This document shows, in pieces, positions 45,643 to 57,878 of a stretch of DNA of 64,000 nt; the stretch's first letter is position 1, and the number at the start of each line of letters is the position of its first letter. The translations under genes and the position numbers were made by a program. The stretch spans positions 467,346-531,345 of the forward strand of contig OW121745.1 in NCBI GenBank assembly GCA_933228675.1, in the 5' to 3' direction. The notes beneath the pieces are model-generated. The model was not told the DNA's origin and did not search any database. It saw nothing but the letters and a program-made list of their open reading frames with translations. This stretch comes from Stomorhina lunata. Its lineage: Eukaryota > Arthropoda > Insecta > Diptera > Rhiniidae.

Positions 45643-46131
45643 TATTTCTTTAATGTGAATCGACCCGTCTGCAAATTATACTTATGGACTTATTAGCTTA
45701 AATGATATTCATAGTTAAAAAAACAAAAAAACCCACCTTTAAATATTTTCTCGTTTTTACACGTATTAAATGTCTTTTTTTCGTACTTATCAATTCTGAT
45801 GTAAATTGAGGTATATCTTTATTATTTCAAAAGATATGTACTCGTATAGGTTAAAAAAGTTTCAAAATATAGCTTTAACCCTTTTTCACCTTTTCAAGTG
45901 CCATTTCCAAACATGTACCAAACACGTGTCCCCTTATTTTTCTAGCCAATCCGAATTTCAACTTTGTTTCTACCGACATTTGTTTTGGAGATATTATGTT
46001 ACTAATTTCCCTTTTCTACCCTGTACCGAGTACGTGTCCATTAATTTTTAGTGCTAATCTCAGACCGATTTAGTCTTTGTTTCTATTACTTTTGATTTAG
46101 AAGATATTACGTTACCGACTTTTTCCTTTTT
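45643..46131. repeat. GTACC/CACGTG array copy 2, segment 2
   Basis: Continues from 33408 after removal of the LINE: TATTTCTTTAATGTGAATCGACCCGTC, CCAAACACGTGTCCCCTTAT near 45920, GAGTACGTGTCC near 46025. It is cut at 46131 by a Helentron. Confidence 0.6.
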
Positions 46132-48712
46132 TATACCCTTCACCAATAGGTGAAAGGGTATTATAAGTTTGTGATTCCGTTTGTAATTTTTTTTATTAGT
46201 GATCGTAGACCCCATAAAAATTATATCGATCGACTCAGAATCGGGAGGAGAATCGATTAAGCGATGTCCGTCTGTCTGTCTGTCTGTCTGTTGAAATCAA
46301 GTTTCTGAAGCCCCTGGAGGATGTTCTTACATAAATTATATATCAGATTTTAGGAAATTCTCCCGCAATGAACGCTATTAAATTTCATTAAAATCGATTT
46401 ATAAACACCGAAAATATAGAAAAAATACCAAAAATTAGACGAAAATTTTAAAATTTTTGATTGAAATACACTTTTAAATAACAAGAGAAAAAAGATACTC
46501 CTGGTGTACATGTGATAATATTTTATATATCAGATTGTAGGAAATAGTTTCCCAAAGCACTCTGTAAAACTTTATCAAAATCGGTTCATAAACAACTGAG
46601 ATATCGCCAAAACACTGAATTTGATGTATCGCAAATTGCCCAAAGTTCGCATTAGAGAATGTTTGTTGAAAAAATGAAATGCAGAAATAGGAAAAACCAT
46701 CCTCCTTTAGCACGGACCTACACAAATTTTATATCAGATTTTAGGAAATTCCCCCGCCAAGCACGTTAATAAATTTTATCAAAAGCGGTCCATAAACAAT
46801 TGAGATATCGCAATAACACTACATTTGATGTACAGCAAATTGCCCAAAGTACGTGTCTAAGAAATTTTGTTTATATTTCGTAAGTATTGTTTCAGCGATA
46901 TCTCAGGTGTTTATGGACCGATTGTGATGAAATTTGACATCGTTCTTTGTGTGAGGATTTTCTAAAATCTATACTCCACAAATCTGATTACGAATACCAT
47001 TCAAACTGTACCGATCAACTTTGAATCGGCAGGAAAATCGATTTCGCGACCTCCGTCCGTCCGTCCGTCCGTCCGTCTGTTTGTCTGTCCGTCCGTCTGT
47101 TTGTTTGTCCGTCCGTCTGTTTTTTTTGTCCGTCCTTCTACCTGTCTGTAATTTTTTCTGTTGTAGTCAAGTTTTTGGAGTTCCTGTTTTGTCGATATCT
47201 CAGGTGTTTATTTTGATGAATTTTAATAGCGTCCTTCGCAGGAGATTACCTAAATCCTGATGCATTCGGTAATTTGTGGTAGATATAATTTAGCGTTTAA
47301 GCAATGGTGTTTTGATCGACAATGATAAAATTCAGGGTGGCCCAATATCCTAAAATTTTGTGTAAAATCCAGGAGCTCCACAAATCTGATTTTAGCAGAC
47401 AGACACTCTGCATTAATCTTAATTTTGTGTCTGACTTTTGAACATTATGATAACATTTGAGAATGTACTATATATATCAAATTATAGATAATCTTCCTAG
47501 GAAGTACAAAAATGCAGCTAACTACATGATATCCGTTCAAAACCTACATATGTATGTAAGTATCTCACATATCAACGAAAATTTAAATTTTTTAATTGCA
47601 ATTGGGAGAAATCCGTTCACGTTTGACAATTGATCCCTTATAACTTCGCCTAAGATACGATGATGACATTTAGTATAAAGACATTGTACAATATTGATAT
47701 TCAGGGCGATAGCGCCTAAAATAAACTTTCTAGAGGGACAATATTTGACAAAATTATTTCTGATCTCTTGAAAAGTTCGATATTGAAAATGGGCGAGCTC
47801 TATTCACATTTAGTGAAATCTCCCATATAACCCCGACCGGGAATCGATTTAATGCTGATAAATTAAATCACATTAAAATTGCACAAGGAACTAGAGCAAA
47901 ACTTTCCAAACATCCATCGGACAGATCGAAAGAACAATTCATCCCAAATATTATTGATGAAGTGTTCATTTTAATTAATTAACTAACTTCAGATAAATAA
48001 GTAAATCTTTAATAACTTTTCCGACAAAGCTGATATCCATCCATTCAAAAGCTATATATTTCACGTATGTATCTAAAACTAAGAGTGTATACCCTATAAT
48101 TTTATGGCTTATCATTGTTAAAGCTTTGACCTAAATCAGTCCGCTAACTTCAGAGTTTTACATAACTAATCAAGAACTTTTACTAGTTGGATAATTCGTA
48201 CGAATTAAAGTGCACAACCCTCACTGGGCACTGTGTTTTTGGGTTGCATGCCAGAATACTTAAACTTCATCAAATCGATGTGCTATTGCAAATGTAAGGG
48301 CATCTACATTTTGAAGCATCTTTTCTGCATGGTTTATCTGGTCTATCGAACTTTATTAAATGTTCGTAAAATATATGTCTATTTTATTTCGAAGCTACTG
48401 GCTGGCTTAAATATGCATTCTCTACTTGTAGTCTAGTAATCATTATCTTTCACAAAGGGACCACTTAAAAACCCAAGTGAAGCTTCCCTAGACATCAGCC
48501 ACCTGCCCAACCTAACCTTTGGGTGCATAACTATTCTAGATGATGACTCCACCGAAAAGCTTTTCTTTTTCCGACTCTTAATTTTAAAGACTCTTTGCAT
48601 ATAATACTAATATAACCAAATTTTGCTTGGAATTACATTAAGTACTTTTGCAACACCATTGGTGAAGGGTATCCAAGATTCGGCAAAGCCGAATATACCA
48701 CTCTTACTTGTT
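46132..48712 (+). mobile_element. Helentron-like element, complete non-autonomous copy (2.58 kb)
   Basis: 5' TATACCCTTCACCAATAGGT and palindromic partner, GATCGACTCAGAATCG, GTCTGTCTGTCTGTCTG (46270) and a second GTCC/GTCT block (47053-47150). 3' GGTGAAGGGTATCCAAGATT, hairpin TTCGGCAAAGCCGAA, ACTCTTACTTGTTT. It interrupts the GTACC array cleanly in a T-run, so this copy defines both ends. Inside, phrases around AATCGGTTTATAAACACC and TCAGATTTTAGGAAATT recur four to five times, inverted in the right half. No Rep/helicase frame. Confidence 0.8.
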
Positions 48713-49137
48713 TATTCCTAAAATTTAAAATAAGTACCAAACACGTGTCTTGTATTTCTTTAATGTAAATCGACCCGTGTGTAAATTATACTTCTGGCTT
48801 CATTTAATATTTTTTTAGTATTTATCAACTGTAATGTAATGTCTCTATGTTTATTATTTCAAAAGATACGTATGGGTACGTTTTTCATCGCTTTAGTGTC
48901 ATTTCCAAAAAAGTACCAAGCACATGGCCTTATTTATCTAGCCGATCCAAATCCAATTTCATCATTGCTTCTACCGATGTTGAGATATGATGTTTCTAAT
49001 TTCCCCTTTTCTAACTTATTTTACCCTAAGGCGGTCGAATTTAAAAAAAGTACCAAACAAGTTTGCCTTAATTTTTAATGCGAATCTCAAACCAATTTAT
49101 TTTTTACTTCTATCACATTTGGTTTAGGAGATATAAT
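48713..49137. repeat. GTACC/CACGTG array copy 2, segment 3
   Basis: Resumes after the Helentron with AAATAAGTACCAAACACGTG and GTAAATCGACCCGTG, and ends GGTTTAGGAGATATAAT at a 96-bp MITE. Confidence 0.6.
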
Positions 49138-49233
49138 CAGCCTTATACCGGTTGTTGAAAATACGACTTTGACAGTAAGTACTAGATTAATGAAATTGTG
49201 TTAATGTTTTCTTCGACAACCGTAATAGGGCTG
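49138..49233. mobile_element. 96-bp MITE with 3-bp duplication
   Basis: Terminal inverted repeats CAGCCTTATACCGGTTGTTG and CAGCCCTATTACGGTTGTCG (other strand) are flanked by AAT on both sides (49135-49137, 49234-49236). The uninterrupted host phrase GATATAATGTTACCGATTTT is seen in copy 1 of the array (~787-805). A 3-bp duplication suggests PIF/Harbinger or Zator mobilisation; the family is not identified. Confidence 0.7.
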
Positions 49234-49248
49234 AATGTTACCGATTTT

Positions 49249-50438
49249 TATATCCACCATCAAAAAGAATGGGGGGTATATTGAGATTGACATTCCGTTT
49301 GTAATTGGCTCAAAAACTAAAAGCGATACATATTCTGAATCCTTATGAAATTCTAAGACGATTGAGCGATGTCCGTCTGTCTGTCTGTTGAAATCATGAT
49401 AACGCCTAAACGAAAGCAGCTACCTCACTGAAACTTGACAGAAACATTCTTTATTTCTGAGAAAAAATCGGTTAACATTTGATCATAGCTCCCGTATAAC
49501 CTCGCCTATTCTAATCGGTTATTTGCTAATAAATAACAAACTATAATAGCTACGATGATAAAAATCGGTTCACATTTAACCATAGCTCCCATATAAAAAA
49601 CTTACGGAAACAGCCTAAATTCTACCTAAAATACACCTAAATGCCAATAAATGATAAACTGTAATAGCATAAGGAAGTCTTATGTCAATGCCAACCAGTG
49701 TGCAAAATTTGGTTACAATCGGTCACCATTTGACCATAGCTTCCATATAAAAAACTTACGGAAACATTTTAAGAAAAGTATTTTTACAAAAGGAAAATGG
49801 GGTTTATGTCCGTCTGTCCGTCAGATAAAAGCGCGATAGCGCCTTAACGCAAAGGGCTACAGTAACAAAATTTTACAGAAAAAAGTCTTATGTTAATGCC
49901 AACCGGTGTGCAAAATTTTGTCACAATCGGTCAACATTTGGCTATGATTCTTACATGTATATAATATCCTCTTTTTATATCTACAATCAAACAGATTCGG
50001 AGGTACAACCAGCATATTAAGATTGCACCAATGTCCAGACCTTATATACGGCGGATGTACTAGGAACTCCTAACTAAATATATGGACCTGTCGTATTACT
50101 ATCAACATTTTTATCCTAACTAAATATTAAGATAAACGAAAAGTATTTAACAACTTATTCATGTAAAACCACTACTATAACAAATTTTGTTCTAAGTAAA
50201 TACTAGGGAAACCACTTGTATACTTTTAAGTGTTGAACTATAAAGCTACTGGAACCGAATTTAGTCCAAATATTTTACCAACAATATCAACTAGCGTAAA
50301 AACTTTTTTCGGATTTGGTCCACGTTTTGAAATTGCAGATATATATTGCTGTAGATATATTAGATATGTTCTAAATTTAACGCAACTTGATGGTGGCTAT
50401 ATAAGAATCAGCACAGCCGAATATAATACTCTTACGTG
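49249..50438 (+). mobile_element. Helentron-like element, second subfamily
   Basis: The 5' end ATATCCACCATCAAAAAGAA is matched by the 3' subterminal GATGGTGGCTATATAAGAAT, then the hairpin TTCAGCACAGCCGAA-type sequence and ACTCTTACGTGTT. A GTCTGTCTGTCTGTTG block lies at 49372. The inner part repeats CGGTTAACATTTGATCATAG/CGGTCACCATTTGACCATAG-type phrases about four times. It is inserted in a T/C-rich stretch of the GTACC array. No ORF of note. Confidence 0.65.
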
Positions 50439-51010
50439 TTCCCTTTGATATTTTGTACTTGGCAATCGACTTCTCTATAAATTTTATTTCTAGCTTTATT
50501 GGTTAAAGTGATATACAAAGATAAAGAAAAATGGACCTACCCTAAACTTTTTCCCCAGTTTTTACCCCTTTTTGCCCCCCAAATGAAAAAATTACCAAAC
50601 ACGTGTCTAATATTTTTTTGTTTACCGTCTCCGTTTTAGATTTTGTTACTATGTTGATTGGTTCAAAAGATACACATGGGTTAAAAAAAGTACCAACATT
50701 TTATTTTTACCTTTTTATCCCCTATTTGTCCCATTTGACAAAAGTACCAAACACGTGTCTACTTATTTTTGTAGCTGATTCCAATGCGATTTTGGTTCTA
50801 TGACGTTTACTTCCGGAGATAGAGCATTAGTAATTTTTCCCTTTTTACCCCTTTTCAGCCCCTTAGCGGGGGACTTTCCAAAAATCCCTTTAAATTGAAT
50901 CTATATTTCGAAAAAGGTACCCGCTGTTAAAATTTCAGCACCCTAGCTTTAGCCGTTTGGGCTGGACGGTGATGAATCAGTCAATAAGTCAGTCACGTTG
51001 GAGTTTTATA
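50439..51010. repeat. GTACC/CACGTG array copy 2, right end
   Basis: Cores at 50595, 50690 and 50745. It then ends as copy 1 does: TTTCAGCACCCTAGCTTTAG, CCGTTTGGGCTGGACGGTGA, TCAGTCAATAAGTCAGTCAC, GTTGGAGTTTTATATA. Confidence 0.6.
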
Positions 51011-51181
51011 TATGTGACAGCGCATAGAAAAAGGGACGTACCACACAAAACTACTACTGACGCTTTGAAATGAATACCAACACGCTTAGTGATGGTACAC
51101 CAAAGAAGCACGTTTATAAATCTTTAAAATGGCTCTCCTGAACAAAATCCTTAGGTCCCTTTTTATTTTACGCGTCACATA
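51011..51181. mobile_element. Short inverted-repeat element (MITE-like)
   Basis: TATGTGACAGCGCATAGAAA with AAAAGGGAC on the left pairs with AGGTCCCTTTTTATTTTACG and CGTCACATA on the right. 171 bp, no ORF. No certain duplication in this AT-rich context. Confidence 0.5.
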
Positions 51182-51490
51182 TCGTCGCAAGAAAACGCTG
51201 TAACTGACAAAAAAATCGAAAATACGTTTTTTCGTATAACTTTTATCAGAAAAAAATTCTTAGTCGATTGGCCCCTGTCCCATACTTCTATGATGAAAAA
51301 AAAATAATTTATTCCGTCTGCGTTTTGAAAAATACCAGTGTCTTATTTGTCGTAAGCCTAAATAAAAATACGTTTTTAAAATCATGGTTTAAAGTTTTTG
51401 AGATATGAATTATACTTTCATACAGGTTTTTTGCCTCTGGTGAACGTTTTATGTTTTGTCAGTTATAGCGTTCTTTAATTCCTGCGTCGA
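51182..51490. mobile_element. Second short inverted-repeat element (MITE-like)
   Basis: TCGTCGCAAGAAAACGCTGT and AACTGACAAAA at the left are complemented at the right by TTTTGTCAGTTATAGCGTTC ... CCTGCGTCGA. It could form one unit with the preceding element. No ORF. Confidence 0.45.
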
Positions 51491-51499
51491 TATATAGAT

Positions 51500-54400
51500 T
51501 AGGGTGTCCCTTATTTTTGGACCTCAATATTTTTTTGCGCATACCCGCTAAAAAGTTTCGAAATAATCATAGAAGGCTCCAGAAAAAAAATTACTTTGAT
51601 ATTAGAATGATAACCCGTGCCGACTTGCGACAAAGTTAATTGTTGTAAGTATGGGTAATTTTTGGTCAATATTGGTATAAGTCATTATAATTTGTACGTA
51701 TTTTATTCAATTTTCAATATTTTTTAACATTTTACTGTTGTGTTTTTTTATATTAGTAATTTTTAATAATGTTTATTTATATTTAATATGAAACTAGCAG
51801 AACCTGGTCCGCTTCGCTGTTCCAAAATACATTTTTTAACTCCTTTTTTTTGGAATTATTTAGTTAATACATATGTATGTATAAATTTCCTCAATTTGGT
51901 CAAAATAACTATACATAACTATATAGATTTTATAAAAGTGATTTTTATATCATGACAAAATATTGTTAAGATAGCTTTGATTATTATATCATGATGCAGC
52001 TTTCGTATTCATTCCTTTCAAGAAAATGAGCTTTCACATATATTATATATGTCTATCTAAAAAGGTAATTCCCTTTTTTACTCAGCTGGCAAATTAATGT
52101 ATTTTTTCGATGGTAATTTGCTATTCCAATAGTGTGTTTCATAAAGTGCGGTTTTATTATTAAAAAAATGTCAGTCGAATAACGAAGTGATAAACAAAAT
52201 ATTTTCCTTATCGGACTGCCAAGCCACCAGATAAATGGTGTAAAATTACCATCTAATCGACAAGTTCTCACCGTTTATTTTACAATATTCGTGAAGCCAA
52301 GCTGACTATTAGTGAAAGTGCGAATCTTCTTATAAGAGAGTGCATTATATTTTGGGAAAAAGCCAGAATTCCTACGAAGGCAATCCCTAACTGCGTGAAG
52401 AAACTTGTTGATTTATATCATGTTTGGAGGGAGCTGCAAAAAAACTGTAAGGAAACTCAGTTGACTTTCAAGAATCGTGAAAATAATTTTGTAAAAGACC
52501 TTGATAACTTATTTGATATTGCACATGCAGATGCCTTTGACAGAATGAAGATAGAGGAAGACAAAGATTTCTTAAGGAAACAGAGAGAGCCAGGTCGACC
52601 GGGATGCTTAGGTGGAATTGACAAAAAATTGGCGGAGAAAGAAGAACGAGTTAGGCAAAGACGATTAGAAGAAGAAGAAAGAAAGGTAAAACAAAGGGAG
52701 TTATTGGCTGTTGCATCTACTTCTTCGATAGATAGCTTGGAATGTCTTGAGAATTCGGATGACGAACTCTGAACTTAGTACTCAGATTCCTTGCCCTGAA
52801 AAAAGTTTTAAAAGAGGCGCGAAAAGTTTAATAACTCCTAAGCCGGTAGCAGCTTTAGATCGATGCCAATTAAGCATAAGGGACTCAGTTTACATTCTCC
52901 ATGCCGTTGTAGAAGCGCTTGGTCTGAACAGCGATGATTTCCCTATAAACAAATCCTCGATTCAGCGAATTCGTACTCAAGCGAGAAAATCCAGGGCAGA
53001 AGCAATAAAAACTGACTTAAAGAATAATTTGCCTGACGTAGTTACAGTTCATTGGGATGGAAAACTATTACCTGGATTATATGTACGAAGTTCATTTGAC
53101 GATAGAGAACAGCTTCTTGCAGTACCGAAATTAGAGAGTTCTTCTGGAAAACATCAAGCTGAAGCCATTTCAACTGCTCTCTTTGACTGGACCCTCCATG
53201 ACAAAGTACAGATAATGTGCTGCGATACAACAGCTTCCAATACTGGCCATTTCAGTGGAGCTTGTGCTATTCTGGAGCAGACTTTAGAAAGGGAATTGCT
53301 GCTTTTTGCTTGTCGTCATCATGTTTATGAGTTGGTCCTTAAAGCTGTTTTTGAAACCAAGGTAAAACATATTACAAGTAGCCCAGATATTTCAATTTTC
53401 AAAAAGTTAAGAGAAAATTGGAAAAATATTAACACTGATAACATTGAGTCACCTCCAAATTTCGTTAAAGCACATATTGCTAAGACAAACATTACATCTT
53501 TGTTAACTTTTTATAAGACTGAACTGGAAAAATCTTTTGTTAGAGACGATTACCGCGAATTGGTTGAACTATGCGTTGTGTTCTTAGGAGGAGACACAGA
53601 GAATAAACTAAAACTCAGGCCCCCGGAGCTTTGCATCAAGCGCGATGGATGGCGAGAGCAATCTATTCTATAAAAATATGTTTGCTTCAATCGCAACTTA
53701 AAATTACTGCAAAGGACAAAAATGCTCTACAAGATGTTTGTTTATTTATCGTCACCTTGTATACCAAACCTTGGCTCGAATGTACAATGACAGTTAAAAA
53801 ACAAAAAGGCATCCATAAGCAAGTTTATTCATCATTTATGGTATTTGTGTGAAGAAACAGTCATGTTATCAGTTTGATGAAGAAGTTGATACCAAAACCA
53901 AGACAAAAATAATTAATAATTTAAACAGAGACGAAAGTTCAGATTCCTCTAAACGCTATGTCCCATCGAAGGAACAAATTACGCAAAATTTGTTTGGTAA
54001 GTACTTAATATTTTCTTGTTTTTTTTTCCAAAGTTTTGTGGTTTAGTTTTTGCTTATTTTAATGTTTTTTTCTTTATTTCAGATATGACGCTGGATGATT
54101 TTGTGACTCAAAGAAGCAAACGATTTCTATCTCGACTACAGATCGACGACAGTTTTCTTCGGGAAGACGTATCTTCGTGGGGTGACAATCCTGCTTTTTT
54201 GGAAGCTAGAAGATAATTAAGTCGTTTGAAGGTCGTAAATGACACTGCTGAAAGAGCTGTTAAATTAATGCAAGATTTTAATGGTCTTATCACGGCTGAA
54301 GAAGAGCAACAACAGTTTTTGTTGCGTTGTGTTCAGGAACATAGAAATCTGTATCCAGACTGTAAAAAACTACACTAAAGAGAAGTTACCCTAATTCATT

Positions 54401-54688
54401 ATTATTATAATTTGTAAATATTTAAATAAAAGTTTGTATTGATATTTATTTAGTTTTACTCATATTTACTTTATTTATTGCATTTTAATTAGTTTTGGAT
54501 CAAGCCAAAATAACAGACCAAAACACCATTTTTTATTAAACTTTAGAGCTCGGTCGCCACGGGTTGCAATCATGCTACAGATATGAAATTTCATATTTAA
54601 GTACATTTTAGCATTTATAAAAAAATTGGAGGGTATGCGTTTCGAAATTCTAAAAAAAAAATTTTTTTGCCATATAAGGGACACCCTA
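51500..54688 (+). mobile_element. hAT element with decayed transposase (3.19 kb)
   Basis: Ends TAGGGTGTCCCTTAT on both strands and an exact 8-bp duplication ATATAGAT (51492-51499, 54689-54696). The second internal motif, CGCATACCC near 51540 and its complement near 54634, extends the inverted repeat. It carries a recognisable hAT-type transposase gene. Confidence 0.9.
52283..54378 (+). pseudogene. hAT-like transposase, broken
   Basis: The N-terminal reading FYNIREAKLTISESANLLIR continues into 52395-52772 with a Glu/Arg/Lys coiled-coil-like segment (KLAEKEERVRQRRLEEEERK). A shifted frame (52747-53673) has VHWDGKLLP, CCDTTASNTGHFSGAC and FACRHHVYELVL. Asp residues followed by a C-x-x-H motif are the pattern of the hAT catalytic core. 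Another shift near 53625 gives ARWMARAIYSIKI. A deletion near 53800 removes the usual middle. A clear GT-AG intron (GTAAGT at 53997 to TTTCAG at ~54083) leads to DMTLDDFVTQRSKRF. The C-terminal dimer-like part LKVVNDTAERAVKLMQDF, interrupted upstream by a TAA near 54214, ends at 54376-54378. The family is common in insect genomes as host-annotated uncharacterised proteins. Confidence 0.75.
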
Positions 54689-54696
54689 ATATAGAT

Positions 54697-55152
54697 GTAT
54701 ATAGATTGCAAAAAGGTACAGTAAGGACTCAGTAAACTTGTTAAAATCAATAAAGTAGAAATGTATGTGGCTGCAATAATTCTGGGTTAAATATCCCCTT
54801 AAATTTGTCATTGTAAATAAAATGAACTGATCCCAAAATGAGCTATATTATTAAACCAATGTATATTTGTTTAAATTTGTACTAGTCCAATAATTAAATA
54901 GTTATTTTTTCATTGAAGATGCAACGATTTCATTAAATTAATTTTTGATTAAATATTATTTACAAAGCATTAATTATCATGATTATAATTTTGAGTGGAC
55001 AAGAAATTAACTGATTATTGCGTCTCCAAATGCTTTAATAAAAAGTTAACTCGTTTCAATTAAAAGTTAAACGTTTTCTGACTTTTGCGTAATATACATA
55101 CTTTCTTTGTTTAAAAAAATCTTACATTAATTCTAAATTAACCAAATTAAAT
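54697..55152. other. AT-rich stretch, probably Crk 3' UTR/downstream
   Basis: No repeat or frame recognised. It lies directly downstream of the Crk stop (minus strand) and beyond the hAT duplication, so it is the likely 3' UTR and flank. The hAT insertion thus sits within ~0.5 kb of the gene end. Confidence 0.4.
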
Positions 55153-55422
<270 letters not shown>

Positions 55423-55482
55423 CTAAAGTAAAGAAAAACAATATTTATTACTATAATTTCATTCAAGATAGAAACAACTTAC

Positions 55483-55662
55483 ATTTAGATCCGATTTTTT
55501 CAAGGTATTGCTTAGCTGATGTATCGATGAAGGTGTGGGAACTATGTCAGTGCCGCCTGAGGAAACTCGTTGTTGCCTAATTATACTATTGCTACTGCCA
55601 CAATTACTGCTACTACCTGACGACGGCCGTTCCATTAAATTTTCTTCTACATTTTCGTCGTA
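55483..55662 (-). CDS. Crk adaptor protein, inter-SH3 linker exon
   Basis: A 180-bp exon (60 codons) is bounded by a TATTTTTAG acceptor (55663-55671) and a GTAAGTT donor (55476-55482), in phase with the next exon across a 60-bp intron. It starts YDENVEENLMERPSSGSSSN and ends LSNTLKKSDLN, corresponding to the Drosophila linker that runs from the first SH3 (YDDYMDED...) to TDLNRKLP. It is Ser-rich and looks expanded and diverged from the Drosophila linker, while both edges are conserved. Intact. Confidence 0.88.
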
Positions 55663-55979
55663 CTAAAAATAAAATTATTACAATGTTTAGATATTTTACT
55701 TCAATATAAAATAATGAGTTTTTTTTTTATTTCCTGAAAGCTTTTAGTTTGTGGAGATGTGACCTTTTCGAATTTGATCATTCTATTTGTTCGTTCGGAA
55801 AAAAATTCGTTTTTCTTTAAGAACAAATTTTCGTATAATTAATAAATATTATTCCAAAAAGAAATTAGATTCGCATTTGATCCCTATATTTTATATTTAT
55901 TTATTAATGTAATAGACAATTTATTGATAAAAATATACAAACATGTTTACGGAGAAACCAATTCCTCGACGCGTTTCGA

Positions 55980-57090
55980 TGGCTGGTTAGGCCATCTCTT
56001 CAGAAGGAGTATCCCTACTATTAGATAGATCGAAAACGTGTTGGGTATTATATGGAGTTTCACCACAGGTTAAGTAGGTGTTGGGTATTGTAGGATTAAT
56101 GCTGGACCAGTATGAATTAAGTCTACAATATCCTGATCTTAATAAATAAGTATTTCTTAACAAACGTTTATTTTCTTCTGCAGTACAACATTCATCCGGT
56201 AACTTTTTATCGTCGAGGTTACCATGTTTGTATGAGATGATACTGATTGACTGAATGGTGTGATGTCTGAAATCACTCACACTTTCTGACATGCCTCGGG
56301 GGGATCTAACTCCGTTGTATGGTGGTTCGGATGACGAAACCGATGACATTCCAAGAGGTACAGCCTTGTTAGCATATTGAGGACCTTATTCATATGTTTT
56401 TTACGTAACGTAAAAATTAATTGATTTTATCGCAAAGCTCGTCATTAGTACCCCTTTCCATGGGTATGTTTCCACTGTTTAGTCATCGGCGTATATTATT
56501 AATTCCACTCCTTTGCGTGGTATCGGGAGTTTACTGAGGTTGTACTTAATAAATATCGGGGAGAGAAATCCACCCTGTGGAGCTCCATGTTTAACTTTGC
56601 GGGGTTTTGAGTTCTTGTATCTAAATTCCACACATATGTATCTTTAATAGATTTCGGAAGACTTTAATCGGCTATGTCGCGCCCTTGCTAACTTCCATAC
56701 CTCGGATATCAACAGAGTAGTTAGGGACAAAATGAGGATTTTAGTTAAAAACTCAACTCCCGGCTAATCTACGTTTTTTATCATTTCCGAATGCTTTAGC
56801 ATTAGAGACAACCTCTGCAACATCTCTCTATTGAAAAATTAATCAATCTCTAAAGCTTCTGACCTATATGCAACACCATGGTGTTAGATGTTTTGGTCAT
56901 TCAGAATTGCTCTGTACTGCACTGTCGAGCGGAGAATAAACGCTAAGCCCCCACCCTTACTTCTGATGGGGTAATTCTTCAGAATGTTGTATCCATGTTA
57001 TTTAGTTTTGTTAATTATGTGCTCATGATCTCCATTATCTTGTTTTGGAGACCATTGCAGTTAAGTTTATTGATTGATTTCGGGCTAAAG
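55980..57090 (-). pseudogene. Decayed non-LTR retrotransposon (R1/Jockey-like) in the presumed Crk intron
   Basis: Minus-strand pieces in the expected order: endonuclease remnants (NGLQNKIMEIMS near 57050, IRSKGGGLAFILRSTVQYRA near 56930); RT remnant HGAPQGGFLSPIFI with IIYADD then a stop (56480-56600); and a C-terminal part LRSGYCRLNSYWSSINPTIP with CGETPYNTQHVFD (55987-56160). Large deletions and stops separate them. It shares Crk's strand. Confidence 0.6.
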
Positions 57091-57099
57091 CGATTTTTT

Positions 57100-57850
57100 G
57101 TTTGTTATATTTTCGCGATCTATGAGCTAATATAGTAGTTATGAAAAAAAAAAATATATTTTATTACAATTAGTGTTGTTTATGATAGAGTTCTAAGCAA
57201 TCGCGGACGTAGTGAAGCATTAAATTATTTAAACGTGGTTATATAGAGTTGTATCTCTGTCGATCTATGCGAGACTTAGGTTAATAGAGTATATGCTCTA
57301 AGCTTTAATGATATGGTTTTTAAGATATGCCAGAAGTTATTACCAGACAACCTTCAGACAACTTCTACGATATTACCAATAATATCGCAGTTACAACAAC
57401 AACCAGACAACCTCAAGCTTTAAACTTTATTCCATATAAATATTATTAAAATTTAAAATAAATAAGATTTAGGAAACATTTACTCAACAATGATCAAAAC
57501 ATTACTTTTTTTGCGAAATTCGCCGAATTGGAACACAAGGTACGGGGAAAAATTAAAAAATGAGCTTTAGAAACTACCTGAGAAAAATTACCCATTTTCG
57601 GATATGAAAAAAACCATTAAACCATTAAGCTCTAAATTGAGTTAATTTTCTTTTTTCGTTTGGAAGTAAAAGCTTCGTAATGAAATATCAAATATTCGTA
57701 TTGCCATGAAATATTTTATTACTTTTCTGAATGTTTTTCTGTAAAAATTAAGACTTTTGTAAAATGATGTTAACCCTAAAATTAAATAAAATCAAAAATA
57801 ATTACAAACAAAAAAAAAATAAATATATTTAATATTTTTTCAAAATTAAA
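57100..57850. other. No gene recognised
   Basis: AT-rich sequence with short, stop-broken frames and A/T runs. I see no repeat family or motif I can name. If the upstream Crk exons lie beyond the window, this is Crk intron. Confidence 0.3.
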
Positions 57851-57878
57851 TTAAAAATTGTTTCTAATGATTGTTTCT

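Noticed and set aside
47021..47260. 79-codon Arg/Ser/Val-rich frame
   Set aside because: It is the translation of the GTCC/GTCT microsatellite block of a Helentron.
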